Assembly (NCBI RefSeq): GCF_932526225.1
Contig: NC_064046.1
Location: 1,860,001-1,924,000, forward strand
Reading direction: 5' to 3'
Origin: Nematostella vectensis
Taxonomy: Eukaryota > Cnidaria > Anthozoa > Actiniaria > Edwardsiidae
DNA: 64,000 nt
Both the position numbers and the translations under genes were made by a program. The notes beneath the pieces were generated by a model. The model made no database searches, had not been told where the DNA came from, and saw only the letters and a program-made list of their open reading frames with translations. Shown in pieces: positions 1 through 13,500 of the stretch (its first letter is position 1; each line of letters begins with the position of its first letter).

Positions 1-2013
1 TATTCCTACTTGTTATCCTGGCAATCGTTAATGGTCTTAGTAATGGTATTATTCCAGCCATACAGTCCTACGCTTGTATACCATATAGCTACTACATCTA
101 CCACCTAACACTGACATTGTCGAACATTGCTAACCCCATAACCTGTTTGATGTTCCCTCTTCTGCGTGTGAAGTCCATCCCTGTGATTACTTTCCTCTGT
201 GGTGTGTACTGCGTGATGTGCACTTATATCATCATAATTGCATCACAGAGTCCTGACGTCTTGCTAAGGTGTGGTGATACAGGAGCTGCTCTGATAGTAA
301 GTATATCTATGACTTTAATATTTTTAAAAATGATAAAAGTACAAGATGTCTTCACTTCAGAGTATTGATAATTGGATCCCAAGTCTATAAACAAAACGAA
401 ATTTTAGGGTGATGGTAATGCCACAATACTGTAAATTTGGTCTACAGTAGTTGTTAAAAAAGGCTTTTTATTATGCTTTTTATTTTTCCCAAATCAGTCA
501 GTCTTAATTTCTTACATATATTTGTCGCACCTATTTCAATCTCAAACATGTTTACAACTGTGTGCATTTTCTTGGGTAGACTTTCTCACCCACACCTTAG
601 TAACTACATGACACTTTGTCAGAATCTGCTTCTCAGCTGTCCCAGATGGATGACATTTTTAAGAGATCTAACCCCCTGTGGGAGGTGTTTATAGCAGATG
701 TTATCAAAGGGTAGTCTCCTTATTCTCTGTAGGATTGCTCCCTGTTATCAATAAGCCTCTATCCCTAGTATTTTGCTGTGTTGGGTGTTAGAGAAAAGAG
801 GTCTTTGCTAGCAGGGAATAGGATGTACCATTTTAGTAAGTGATGAAGTGCAGTAGATGAAACTTGGGCTAAATAAATCCATTTAGACTTCGATTTATGG
901 TAGGGGTTATAATTTTATTGCACGGATAGCTTAGAGTAAAGTGCCACAGTTCCCACGTATTCCAGCTGTAAGAACAGATTTTTTAAAAACATTTAAAACA
1001 ATTTGAGTGAGCAGTCAAAAATTGGCTATGGTTTATTTTAAAAGGTATGAATAGAGGCATTAAACTGTAATTATCTGCTTACCAATTTTAAGGGTAACCT
1101 GATTTAAGATTCAAAATTTACAGATACATCACATTAAGCCCTAAAATTATATGGCAAAACAACTGTTTATTTTTTTCATAGCTTGAACCTTCAAAGGTTT
1201 TTACCAAAGAAATAACTGTAGGTGTCAAATCTTTTAGTAACAATATTTTTGGCCAAGCATTGCTCAAATCTCTTAAATAACCTGGGCAAAAGAAACTTTA
1301 TTGTTATTTGTATTTACTAAAGTCTTTAAAGCTCTGATTGCCTTTAGTTAGAAAACTGTAAAAGGTTACAATGTTAAACCTCTATGAGGGAATATTAATT
1401 GATTGATTTACCTAGAGACCCCATTTCTGAATCCCCATTTTGGTTTCTCTTACCAATTTTACCAAAGGGAAAAAACTTTTCCAAGTTCCCAGTGATTTTT
1501 GTTTACAAAAAAAATGACTGACACTTAAGACACTTTTCTCACAAAATGTTAAGACTTCTTGGCATTTCTCAAGTCTGTCAGAATCAATACATCCAGAAAA
1601 GAGAAGAAAATATTTTCTTTTTCACTACATGTTGGCAAGTTGACATAAAAAAATGTGACAATGAAAAACAATGTAAATGCTTATTCTGTCGAGAAACACG
1701 AAAATATTTCTCTTTTTTTAACATATCTAAAGACTGCTCGTTGCTTAGACAAAGAAATGAAATGCATATACATATTTCTCTTACAAACTCTTAACCTGCG
1801 TCTACTCATCTTCTTTTCACTCTTTAGGTAGTTATCAGTGTGTCATCCGTTGCCATGGTAACCTACTGTAAGGTGGCTATCAGTTCACTGATGCGCAATC
1901 AGGGTCGCAAGAAGTTGCTTTGGTTTGGTATTAGCACTCAACTGGGTTCCTGCATCGGGGCACTGTCCATCTTTGCTCCTGTAAATGTCTATTACATGTT
2001 TAAGCAATATTAA
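1..2013 (+). CDS. SLC52A: Riboflavin transporter, SLC52 family (3' end, last two coding exons)
   Basis: This is the C-terminal part of a multi-pass plasma-membrane riboflavin (vitamin B2) carrier; the 5' end lies before the window. Coding exons are 1-296 (frame from base 3, donor GTAAGT at 297) and 1828-2013 (after TTTAG, stop TAA 2011-2013); the junction is phase 0. The first exon reads NGLSNGIIPAIQSYACIPY then a helix with SNIANPITC. The last reads VTYCKVAISSL, then LGSCIGALSIFAPVNVYYMF. Order and spacing match the end of animal SLC52A proteins (VQSFSCLPYG, ANPLAC, SYVKVAASSL, QVGSLLGA). The last three to four membrane helices are visible. Paralogue number cannot be assigned from the tail alone. 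The intron (297-1827) holds a repeat shared with a formin intron. Confidence 0.9.
1165..1300. repeat. Dispersed repeat shared with 24195-24330
   Basis: TACCAAAGAAATAACTGTAGG, TTAGTAACA and GGCCAAGCATT occur in the same order in formin intron 7 (24228-24300). About 75% identical by eye; probably an old interspersed element. Confidence 0.5.
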
Positions 2014-3728
2014 TAGAAGGTAGCCTACGTGTAGCCACTGACTCGCGAAATCCTCTCCTCTCGAGAGGATCTCGCGAGTCAGCGGCTACACGTAGGCTAA
2101 TAGAAGGGTTCATTGTTGTTTTTTGGGGGAGACATCTGTCCTTTCTAAAAAGTCAATTAAAATACAGGCGCAAATACAGTATTTAGTATAAAGGACGCAT
2201 TCCTAAATATCATATGCCAAGAGTCTAGGATTTGGCTATTCTTGAAAGCTAAAAGGGATTGTCCCCTGCATCCCCCCCCCTAGGAAGGCACTTGAAATAG
2301 TCAAATCAATAAAATATTCTCTTCACATAACTGGGAGGTAAATGTAGGCCTTTCACGTTTTTTTAAATTGGAAACTATAGTGCTTAAAAAGTAGTTCCTT
2401 ACAGTCACCTCTTAGATTAATATTCTTTTAGCCTTCTTGTAGAAACCTGTTTTTTTTTTTAGTCCAACTCAATCACTGCAATAATTGATCATTTGCCTTG
2501 TGGTTTATATGTATGGGTAGGTGGGGGGTCAATTTTGACAAAATGCATGCATTGCAATTATAAAAATTTTTATATGTAAGGTTAATAGTGTAAATGTGTA
2601 GGTTAATTGTGCTTACTATAAATAACTGTATTTAAATTATTTTCTTAAAGACTTTAAAAGTATGTGTATTATTTATAGGGGGTATTAATAGCACTTAGGG
2701 CTAATTTAGCTTTGTCTTATTTATCAATATGGCATGTTACTCTATTTACATCACTACCCAGCTACCCCAGATGGAGTCTCAACTGCCAAACTGTAGATGC
2801 TCATCTGTCCATCAAATGCTTTAAATTGCAGGCGGGTATATTTAAACTTATCAAACAGGCTTAGTTTGACACCTATCTTTTTCTATGAACTGTGGTGCAC
2901 ACACTGTTGTGCGCACAAATAGAGCATCCACATCCATTCTCTTGATAACTTAAGTCATTTTGAATTGAAAAACCTTTTTTCTAGTGAATATTTCTAAATG
3001 ATCGTGCTATATTTTGGCAACTTTTTTGAGCATGTGTGTATTGCATCAAAACTTTGGATTGACAGTTTGGGTGGTTGCATAGCCATGATAACTATGGTAA
3101 TGCATCAAACTGAAATTAATTGTCAAAGTAAATAATGATTTTAATTTGTGTTATTTATATCTTCTTCTCCTATAAAAGTAGTGGATTTGGACCAATGGAA
3201 TTTTCTTATTGTTGTTCATATCTTGCTAAGTAATAAACATACACAAATTTTGTTATTCCTTATTGCCTTACCTTATTTCATGGCATGCCTCTTTGGTAAT
3301 AAACATTATTTAACATGAAAGTAGTTTTGGATTTTGGTTTTATGGTAAGTCAGATTAGATTATGGTAAATCAGATTGACATACAGTATCTCCAGATCAAC
3401 TAATGCTTTGTAGGGTATTTAGTGAAAAAATGTCATTAGAGAATTCCTACATAAAGACATGTTTTCTTGACAATAAATATAGTATTTAAATCTGTTTACT
3501 TCGTCATGTTGTTAATAAGGGCAGTGATACTGAACTTCAAGTCCAAAATAAGCATCCCTACCATAAGTCGATCTTGAGTTTAGCAGACACTCTTAAAAAT
3601 ATAATTGCTTCAACATATTTCATTTTCTGAATTGTGACAATATAACAGAATTTCATTGATAATTGATTGATCACACATGCCTAAATTAATTGGAAAACTA
3701 ATGGCACAGTTAATTGCTTCAACAATTT
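2014..3728 (+). other. Presumed 3' UTR and downstream spacer of SLC52A
   Basis: No exon-like coding segment was found. After the hairpin the sequence is AT-rich and unique-looking. Candidate AATAAA poly(A) signals in the sense direction are at 3232-3237 and 3298-3303. Whether either ends the transporter mRNA is inference. Confidence 0.4.
2021..2099. repeat. Near-perfect hairpin in the SLC52A 3' UTR
   Basis: The arms TAGCCTACGTGTAGCC and GGCTACACGTAGGCTA are inverted and continue through GACTCGCGA/TCGCGAGTC and AGGATTTCGC-like sequence to a TCTCGAGA centre. The stem is about 38 bp with a few mismatches. It starts seven bases after the transporter stop codon, so it should lie in the 3' UTR and fold in the mRNA. 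It resembles the other palindromic elements at 39978, 50081 and 60416. Confidence 0.85.
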
Positions 3729-4870
3729 CATAGGGTTTTCATAGGCCTATGAAACCCTGAAAATCCTGTGAATTTTTCTATAGTCCTATGAAAACCCTAT
3801 CAAATTAAGTAAATTTTTTCATAGGCCTACAAAAACTCTATTAATTTTTTAATGCCTATGAAAATCCTATACAATTATTTTTAATAGGCCTATAAAAACG
3901 CTGTGAATTTTTCCAAAGCCCTTTGAAAACCCTTATGAAAATTCTGTGAATCTCATCAAAGGCCTATGAAAATCCTATTAAGTTTTCCATAGGCCTATGA
4001 AAAACCGGTGAATATTTTCACAGGCCTATGAAAACCCTATTAAATTATTTTTAATAGGCCTATGAAAACCCTGTGAATATTTTCATAGGCCTATGAAAAC
4101 CCCATTAAATTATTTTCAATAGGCCTATATAAACCCAGTGAATTTTTTTCATAGCCCTATGAAAACCCTATTAAATTAATTTTTAATAGGCCTATGAAAA
4201 CCTTTGAATTTTATTCATAGGCCTATAAAAATCCTATTAATTTTTAATAGGCCTATGAAAACCCTATTAAATTATTTCAACAGGCCTATTAAAACCCTGT
4301 GAATTTTTCTAAAGCCATTTGAAAACTCTATTATATTAATTTTTAATAGTCCTATGGAAATTCTGAATTTTTTTAATGGCCTATGAAAGTCCTATTTAGT
4401 TTTTAATAGGCCTTTGAAAACCCTATTAAATTATTTTAACAGGCCTATGAAAACCCTGTGAATTTTTTCATAGCCCTATGAAAAAACTGATTTTTTCCAT
4501 AGGCCTATGAAAACCCTATTAAATTTTTAATAGGCCTATGAAAAACCTGTGAATTTTTCCATAGCCTTATCAAAACCCTTTTAAATAAATTTTTAATAGG
4601 CCTATGAAAATTCTGTGAATCTCTTCATAGGCCTGAAAACCCTGTGGATTTTTTAAAAGGCCTATAAAAATTCTGTAAATTTTTTTATGGGCCTATGAAA
4701 ATAACCCTATAAATTAATGTTTAATAAGCCTATAAGAATTCTGTGAATTTTTTTAATAGGCCTATAAAAATCCTGTGAATTTTCCATACCCCTATGAAAA
4801 CCCTATAAAATTATTACTTTAATAGGACTATAAAAACAATGTCAAAATTTTCATATGCCTATGAAAACAT
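3729..4870. repeat. 1.1-kb AT-rich minisatellite with palindromic AGGCCT core
   Basis: Roughly 33-40 bp units, over 25 copies, each with a core like TTTCATAGGCCTATGAAA (itself a palindrome) followed by ACCCTATTAAATT or ACCCTGTGAATTTTT. Copies diverge by substitutions and small indels. It lies between the convergent ends of the transporter and formin genes. No coding potential. Confidence 0.95.
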
Positions 4871-7557
4871 AAGAGCCATATTCCATGCGTTCAATAGCAG
4901 CAAAGAAGCTATTTAAAATCCATAGTAACACGAATAATATAAAACACAAAGACAAATTTCAGAAAAATATGTTTTATGATCTACTTGACCATCTATACTT
5001 ATATTACAAATGTTTCCACTGGTACACACTTAACAACTATACAAAGACACCCCAAATCTAACAATCCTATAATTTAAAATATAATTTTTCTACCTGGGGA
5101 AGCCTTAGACAGTAATTCACTATAATTATTATGACATGGTTATGGAATTTATGGTATCCCCCTCAACTTAAAGAGTTGCTCAAATGAGAGTAAATTAAAA
5201 AAAAAATAGAACCACTACCCTTTGTCACCTAGGGAAAGACACCTATATAGATAAGAGAAAATGTTATGATTAATGGACAAACACTTTTTGCAGCAAATAC
5301 TGGCTACCAGCCTTGTATATTTTGTAGCGGAATTAAGGAATGTGGAGCCTTGAGGAGGGTGGAGCTCTGAGCCATAAAACCAAACATTGCAGCCCCTACC
5401 CCTCCTCGTCACATCTCCCTCGTCACCCCCTCATGACATGTAATATGAAGATGCAAACCCATGTATTGCTTTAAGCCATATCTGAATTCTCACTTAGTCA
5501 AACATTTTGAAAGGCATTGACATTATTACTCAAAGGTGTGTAAAAGTATCAGTCATATACATAAAAAATCTTAAAAGGTTTGAGTAAGTGCCAAAGCATT
5601 AATCTTCATCAAAAGCAAGCCACAAGCCAGAGTTCTACCAAGAACACAAACATATAACCCTTATCCTTAAATGTTTTGCTAAAAATGAGTAATTTTAAAA
5701 GCAAATTAGAATACTTTGACGTAAACAGATAACAAAACTCAGTCTATATCTTTTCTTCGAAAACAAAGTACTGTATAAATCTATTCTCTTCTGGACCTGC
5801 CTGAAGAGGAATTCTTTTTAAGTATTGTATCCAAAATCTGCATGCATCAGAGACATACACAAACCATAAAATAAAAAGACCCGACTTTCTGCTAAATAAA
5901 GATACAAATAAAATGTATGATAAAATAATGAAAACTAATATCACAGAAACATGCAAAATAGGAAGCTCTACCTATGATAAAAGTTTGTCATCTATGTTAG
6001 TCAATAAAACTGAAATAAATAATTTGAATGATACCTCTACAAAAACGTTCTCTTGATAACTGACAGAATCAATCGATGTTTGGCAAAAACTACTAAAGTA
6101 CAAGACCTGTGCGTAATCTATCGGCTAAATATGTCAATAGAATTAATGCTTCAAAATATTAGTTATTAGTTGTTAAACATCATTTAAATTTATGTACAAT
6201 ATAATTTGCCTTCATAAGTTAAAGTGGTTACCTTAAAAGTTAGTAAAATAGTTCCTAGATATGTTGGTTAAAAAAACATAGTCACAACATTCTTAGTCTA
6301 TATTTTCAAGCTCTATGAAAAACATGAATGTTACGATGCGACGCGCGCTATCGTGGCCACCTTGCAAGTTTTGGGAGAATTACATCGACGAGGGTGAAAG
6401 AATCGTGCCACCTGATTCACCCCACTAGTCGACCAGTGTAGCAAGGAAATCAAAGGCAGAGGAATCTTTTTTATCCTGAAGTTTGTGTCAATTAAAGCTA
6501 AAAATAATTTATAAAAACTTTGTTTTGGTGATCATGGTAGCATCCGTTGCCTTACACAAAACACTTTCTTGTAGGTTGAAAAAATCAGCGCTATAAGTGA
6601 AGTATACATTTGACAATAGCTTTTCTAATGAAATTACTCTTAATACGACCAGTTTGTACGGGCGCAAGTCTGACAGCTACAATTTAAGCCATCATACAAG
6701 ACACCACGTCTCAAATTCTGTTCGTAGGCTTTGCTTACGTGTTCAAGCAAGCTGTTTGCAATATCTATAAGCACTTCAAAACACATATGCTGTATTGAGA
6801 ATCTTTAAAAAATGAGCAACGTAAATAATTGAGTAGCTACTTGTACGGCGATACCCCATGGCATACTTAACATGAAGGGTCCCTGCCAGTTGGCAAAATT
6901 GTGAAAAAGCATCCACTTCCATCTGCCGATATGGAAAAGCTATTACGATATTTTCGATTAAATTTTGTTAATGATATATAAATGTTGTTTTTAGACGGCT
7001 ATTTCAAATGAAATAATAACAAAGGTGTGGCTGGCAAGGGTACTGGAAAAGTAACATAAGAAAACATATTTTGGGAAGATGACCCACGAGTAAACATTTA
7101 GCGCGGTAATGATTGTACTTTCGGAAAAGTAACAATAAAATATACTGGTAGTAAAAACTACAACAGCTGATGAAGCAACTGGCATGGCATGTGTACCCAA
7201 AAGCATAAGAATCACAAACGAAAACATCAATAAAACCCAATGGTAATCCCATAAAAATGTTTCACTTAAAATAAATAAAATACCACTGCTTTTGGAAACT
7301 TATACCATGTCAATACCTCGTAAAATACCATGTCAGTGCCAGACAAGATACCATGTCAGTGCCAGACAAGATACTGCTCCCATGCCAATCAATGCCAATC
7401 ACTGTAATCTGGGAGGCACTGCCAACCATCATGACAGATTGACGAATTCTAAGGCGTTTTGTTGGACCTGAAGGGTCACTAGTAATAAAAATATAATACA
7501 AACTATTCTCCCTGTTAAAAATATTAGCATTCATTTCATTATTTTGACTTTTCTCTG
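4871..7557. other. Spacer between convergent genes; no gene recognised
   Basis: AT-rich sequence with only short, unconvincing open frames on the minus strand (for example 5744-5956 and 6991-7230). None matches a family or continues through splice sites. Part nearest 7557 should be the formin 3' UTR. Confidence 0.5.
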
Positions 7558-10500
7558 CTATTTTTTCTTCTCGAGAATTTGTACTTGTTTTGTGAGTTTC
7601 TCGAGGTCTTCTGGGGTAATTCCTTCCTTCAGCGTGCGACGGGCTGAAAATCAGGAAAAGAAACAAAGTAAAAATATGAAATATATACTCCTATTTCAAT
7701 AAACATTGTCAGTGAAAATGGCGAATGGCAAATGACAGTTCTAAGACCAATTACTGCTTATGGGTATAATTATTTGTATGAAAAAAATTGATAATATTAT
7801 CGCACAAGTTATCCACATTTTCCTACATTCAGTATAAATTTGACGAGTATCGTGGTATTTTTTGATAGCAGAACTGCCATTTGACAATTGGCATTTTCCA
7901 TTTGCACTGACAACATATTTCTAAGCAGGTGTATACTCTCTATTGAAGCTCTCAGCCCAGAATTACAGGAGAGGTATCTGCTAGAACGGTTGACTTGCGG
8001 ACTCACCTGACTTGCGGTTGGAGTTGGGCATCCTCGTCCGCTTACGCATGCGTGTCCGGTTGTCCGGAACGGTGGCCGACTTGACCAGCATGTCCATCAC
8101 CTCGTCCGTGTTGTCGTCGGCAAACTCGTCGGTGGACTGTCGGCAGCTTCTGATTCGGTTTCGTTGGTTCGGTAGCGTGGAGCTCTTCAGCTTTTCTTTC
8201 GAGTTTTCGAAGTCCTCGCCGTTTGCGAAAAGCGCCTTGCGGAATTCCTCTTCGACGTTCTCCTCGCTCGGTGAGCGGCCGTGAGAGCCGAAGGACTGGG
8301 AGAGAGTTAAGAGGCAGGGTTACCGAGTGTCATGTAGGCGGGGGAAGAACGCATGAATGACGGTTCGCGTACATGTTATGGCGGCAAGGACATGAAAGGA
8401 AGTATGCGGTTTCTGCTGGTGTAAAGGTTGCAGGCTACGAACAAAACAAGCGACGATTCCTTTGCTCTTACTGTTGCTGGAGACGTCGATGAAGACGAAG
8501 TTAGATGATTATGGTGTTCGTGAAGATGGCTGTGATTATGATGATAGTGGTGATGGTGGTGGTGATGATGATGGTGATGATGATGGTGATGATGATGATA
8601 GTGGTGATAATGGTGGAGGTGGTCTTGGTGGTGATGGTGATGATGATGATGCTGGTGATTGTGGCGATGATAGTAATGATGATGAACGCGATGTTAATGA
8701 AATTGGTTGTCATTGTGATGGTGATGATGATGGTATGATAATAGTGGTGATGGTGATATGACGGTGATAATGAAAATGATAGTGGTGATCGGGATAGTGA
8801 TGAAAGTGGTACTGGTAATAGAAATTGTGATAATGATGATAATAATGTATAACGCCTTGAATATGAATGCTAACGACGATAGCGACGATAAAGTAGTGTG
8901 TTAATGAATGCTGATCGTTTATGACGATGGCGATGTTTTGGATAATCATGGTGAGGGTATTAATGATGATGGATTTATGATGATTGGCGATGACAATGAT
9001 ATGATGCTGCTGCTGCTACCTTATGACGTTCAGCTGCTGCTGATGATGCTGATGACGGTGATGATGATGATGATTTTTTATGTACCTCGGTGATAAGTTT
9101 CCCTCGCGTCAGATTTCTCTCGCGTAGTTTTTCTCGTTTCTTCTTCTGCTCACGCACCCGCTCCCTTGTCGTGCGATACTCGAGGGAAAACTCGCTGATG
9201 ATCTTGCAGAACTCGTTCACCTAAAGCAACAAACATAGTTAAACCTCTACGACTGGAACATCTAAAAGAAATCGCAAATAACGTAATGATTCGAATAAGC
9301 ACACTCCCTTAAAAAAGCGCCCCTCTATTTACAACGGCGAGTACTGACTTAAATAGGTAATTTAATTAATTATATTTATTATACCTTAGTTTTCTTGGTT
9401 ATACTCGCAGAGACGCCCAAATATAACAGCATTTTTCGGAACCTAGCAATGAATCACAAACAATATCAATTTCAGCATTAGTACGATGAAAATTAAGGAA
9501 TTCTAGTATACTATTTTATTGAGAGTCCGCAAGGGAAAATAAATATACAGACAAGGAAAATCGTGATCTGAAAAATGATTGCGTTTAGTAGTTGGGAATT
9601 ATGCTAAAACCATAAGAGCGGACTGAACTGTTTATAACAGGAAACGAAAACCTGACTGACCTGTCTGTAACACATACCGAAAATCTGGACTTGTTCACGA
9701 ATAGTGGATAAAGCACGACTGACCAGTTTATATCTTTAAAACTAGGGGCTAAAACCACTGAGCAGATCATGACACGGGCGAAAACCTGACTGACCTGTTT
9801 ATGACACGGGCGAAAACCTGACTGACCTGATCATGACACGGGCGAAAACCTGACTGACCTGATCATGACACGGGCTAAAACCTGACTGACCTGATCATGA
9901 CACGGGCGAAAACCTGACTGACCTGTTCATGACACGGGCGAAAACCTGACTGACCTGTTCATGACACGGGCGAAAACATGACTGACCTGTTCATGACACT
10001 GGCGAAAACCTGACTGACCTGATCATGACACGGGCGAAAACCAGACATACCTGTTCATGACCCGTCTGTGGACGACTTTCAATATCGTGATTCTTTCCTG
10101 TGCGTCTGTCAGCAGCTCCGTCATTCTAAATAAAAAGAAAAACCGCAGTCAGCACACCCGAATACGCTGTATCGGCTTAACATGCGCTGATAATTTTCAC
10201 GAAGTGCCCAACTCTGCGAATATGCTGTGTCGGCTTAACATGCGCTGATAATTTTCACGAAGTGCCCAACTCTGCGAATATGCTGTGTCGGCTTAACATG
10301 CGCTGATAATTTTCACGAAGTGCCCAACTCTGCGAATATGCTGTGTCGGCTTAACATGCGCTGATAATTTTCACGAAGTGCCCAACTCTGCCCAGAAACT
10401 AAAATTCCCCAAATAAGATTATAACTGGTTAAAAGCAAGAGCCATAATATCATTGATGCGAACTTGGCGCCATCTGGTAAAGTCTCTGTGTAGGGGTATA

Positions 10501-13500
10501 GTCTATGCCCTTATATGGTGAAGTATAATCTATGCCCATATATGGTGAAGTGCAGTCCATGCCCATATATGGTGTAATGCAATTCATGGCAATTGGTGCT
10601 AACTGAAACACTTTACTAAAACACGTGACCGAGGCAAGTGACCGTAACACATACTTGCTCTTAAGTTGCTTTGTGCTGTCGTGCTTAGCCACCACGCTCA
10701 GGTGTTCCCATGAGCGCTTGCAATTCTCCTTCAAGTTTTTCAGGTTTTCCGCGACGACCTCAAAGTCCACCTGAAATAGAGAGATGGTCTTTTGAAAGGT
10801 GCAAGTAGATCACGTGCTGATTTTTTATGTTAAATGGCGTGCTACGTATGGATGACGTGTTATGATAAAGAATCACGTGCAAGGGTAAAGACGAATGTCA
10901 TTGACTTGTAGTTCGACGAGACTAGCTTTTGGTTGATCACGCGTAAGGGCACGTGGTTATCACGCACAATGCAGCGCACCATGTTTTAGCTATATGCTGG
11001 TGGCACGTGTTGGTCACGTGAAAATCTGTTGCAGATCACGTTTCTTTGAACTCGATGGCAATGCAGCGCGGCACGTATTGATCACGTGCTGGTACCACGT
11101 GTCACTCTCTGTCATCCTTACCCTGGATGATCGGTGCAGCGCACCAAGTTCACTGTACAGGTCGGTTGTGTCTGGAAATTTCTCCATTACCATACAGCAG
11201 AGATGGTAGAGCAGAGACTGCTTGTGGACCGTGTCCTTGACTTCGGGGACTTTGGATAAGTAGTCTAGCTGAAAGCCTTTCACCTAAAATACGATACAGA
11301 CGAAACTTCGAGTCAATAAAACCCAACTCATTTATATCGAGAAAATTCAGCCAAAAATTGTCGTTTTTGCCAAACGCAGTCACTACTGTATTCTTTATTT
11401 GGAAAAAAACTGCACGATTCTTGTTATTTTTAAGGTTACCGTAACGCAGGTGCTTCGTAAACTTTATTACAGAAGATAAAAACAGTGACTGTGTAAGTCA
11501 ATGGAGAAAGTATCTGAAAAGAAACTAAGAGTCCTCGGTACCAGTCCCTCAAAACGACAACGTTTTCTTCATATGGATGTTCGTCAACATCATTAACCCA
11601 AACATCATTATCACCAACAACATTATCGTCGGCATGTAGACCATGATCGTCTTCACCCGAAGCAGCATTCCTTGAGCACCGGCGCTACCGTGACCGCAAA
11701 GACGGTTTTAAATTTTAAAACAGCTTATCCAATAAGCATGCGAGATTAATCTCTTTTTATTGACACGAGCCTTAGAAGTAGGAGGATCCAGTAGAGTTTT
11801 GATACAAACAGAAGCATCGGCGATAGGCTATTAAAGTCCATCACAATCAAAGAGTACTTCTCTCCTTATTTGCTTACTTCACAAAGCTGCCAAGGTGGTC
11901 ACGGTAGCGCCCGCCGTATCAGATAGCACGTTTCTCGTATCCTTATTGGCTTGCTTCACAAAATTGTCAAGGTGGTCGGTGGTCACGGTGAAATATCGCC
12001 CGCGCAAACAAAATAAAGAAACTTACAGATATAAAAAACAGGCAAACAAGAGAAGTCACTGCACCTTTTTCCCATTTAGGAAGTTGCCGATAGCGAGTAG
12101 AGTAGCGAGGATGTGTTTGAATGTGTTGTTCTTATTTAGTTCCTCCAGCGCTTCCTTCAGATCCATCAGAGGCTCCGCAACTTCCTGTGAACAAGGATTC
12201 AAGTGAGAAAGTGTAAAGTCCAACCCTCACCTTACGGACACCCCGCTATAACGGGCACCCCGCTATTACAAGTACCATAACGGACAGCAAAACAATCCGC
12301 GATGTAATACCCCAAAATGACAGAAACGCCATTTGTGTTTGCTCTTGTTTTCCCAGAATATGTCACTTTGCAGATAATAGCCGCCAGTTTGAAACATAAA
12401 GGGTGGTTTAACCGCGTGGTCCTGGAACAAGTCCTACACGCTCATCACACTGACCTTTTCCAGCATCTCGTAGTCGAGCTTGAAGGCCCATAGATGAAGC
12501 CTGGGCGCGAGTTCGTTCAAGGATGCCATTGTTAGCAGGAACTGTTCGGCGGTGCCCAGAGGAACATCCGGGTTAGCGAGCTGGGCCTCCTGGATCTTCA
12601 TCTTCTCTTCCGGTAATGGCTGCATCTGGAGGAGTTTCTGTAGGAACAGTCGAAAAGGTTAAAAGAAGTTGGGCAAAAGGTAACAAATATTAGAACACTT
12701 GGCATTTGCTTGAAGGAACAGAGATTGCGTGAAACAAGCACCTATGGTTGTTTGACCGGTTTGACTGCTGATTGCGTTACATGTTTCCTGATTCCTGATT
12801 ACGTTATATGTTTATAGGATTGTGCGACAGCATCCCACCTACCCTGTCCATGACATTTCTAAGGTTGTTTGGTATGACTACAAACCTGCAGCCAAGCCGT
12901 AGATGTCAAGGCAGACAAGCTGCAGGTAACAATGTGGTCTTCGTAGGCGTGTTGGGATCAGGGTGCTTGCGTGACGCCTGATTGCGTTACATGTATGCGT
13001 GACTCGTGATTGCGTTACATAAATGCTTCACTCCTGATTGAGTTACATGTATGCGTGACTCGTGATTGCGTTACATGCTTGCGTGACTCCTGATTGCGTT
13101 ACACTTTGGTGTGATTGTGTGATACTTACATCCACGCCTTCCCTGTCGATGACGGTGCTATCCATGCTGATAATAGCCTGTTTCAGGGTACGAATTGGCG
13201 GCAGTTTGGTGAGTGCGATGTTGATCTGCTGCGATCGCTTCACGTCCAGCACGACGATCTCTTTGCGCTTGTCTTTCTCTTCTTCGAGCTTTTGCTACAG
13301 ATGGAAAAGAAGTGTAGCAAGTTAAAAGTTGCATCATGACGACCCGTAAAAGCGCCGTGAGATTGGACCAATCAGAGCCCGATTTATATTGGGCCTTTAG
13401 GCAATACGCCAATCGGAGCAAGTGTTAGATTTCCTCGACTTTATTAAAACATTTTTGTTACTTGCTTAGCAATCACAGCCCGTGTCAGACTACCGCTTCC

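Noticed and set aside
8462-8961. Asp/Gly-rich and Ile/Thr-rich ORFs on both strands
   Set aside because: Created by the GAT/GGT microsatellite; both strands open, no splice or family support.
9763-10050. CRISPR-like regular repeats (also 21323-21656)
   Set aside because: Units are directly contiguous with no unique spacers, and the region is an intron of a eukaryotic formin.
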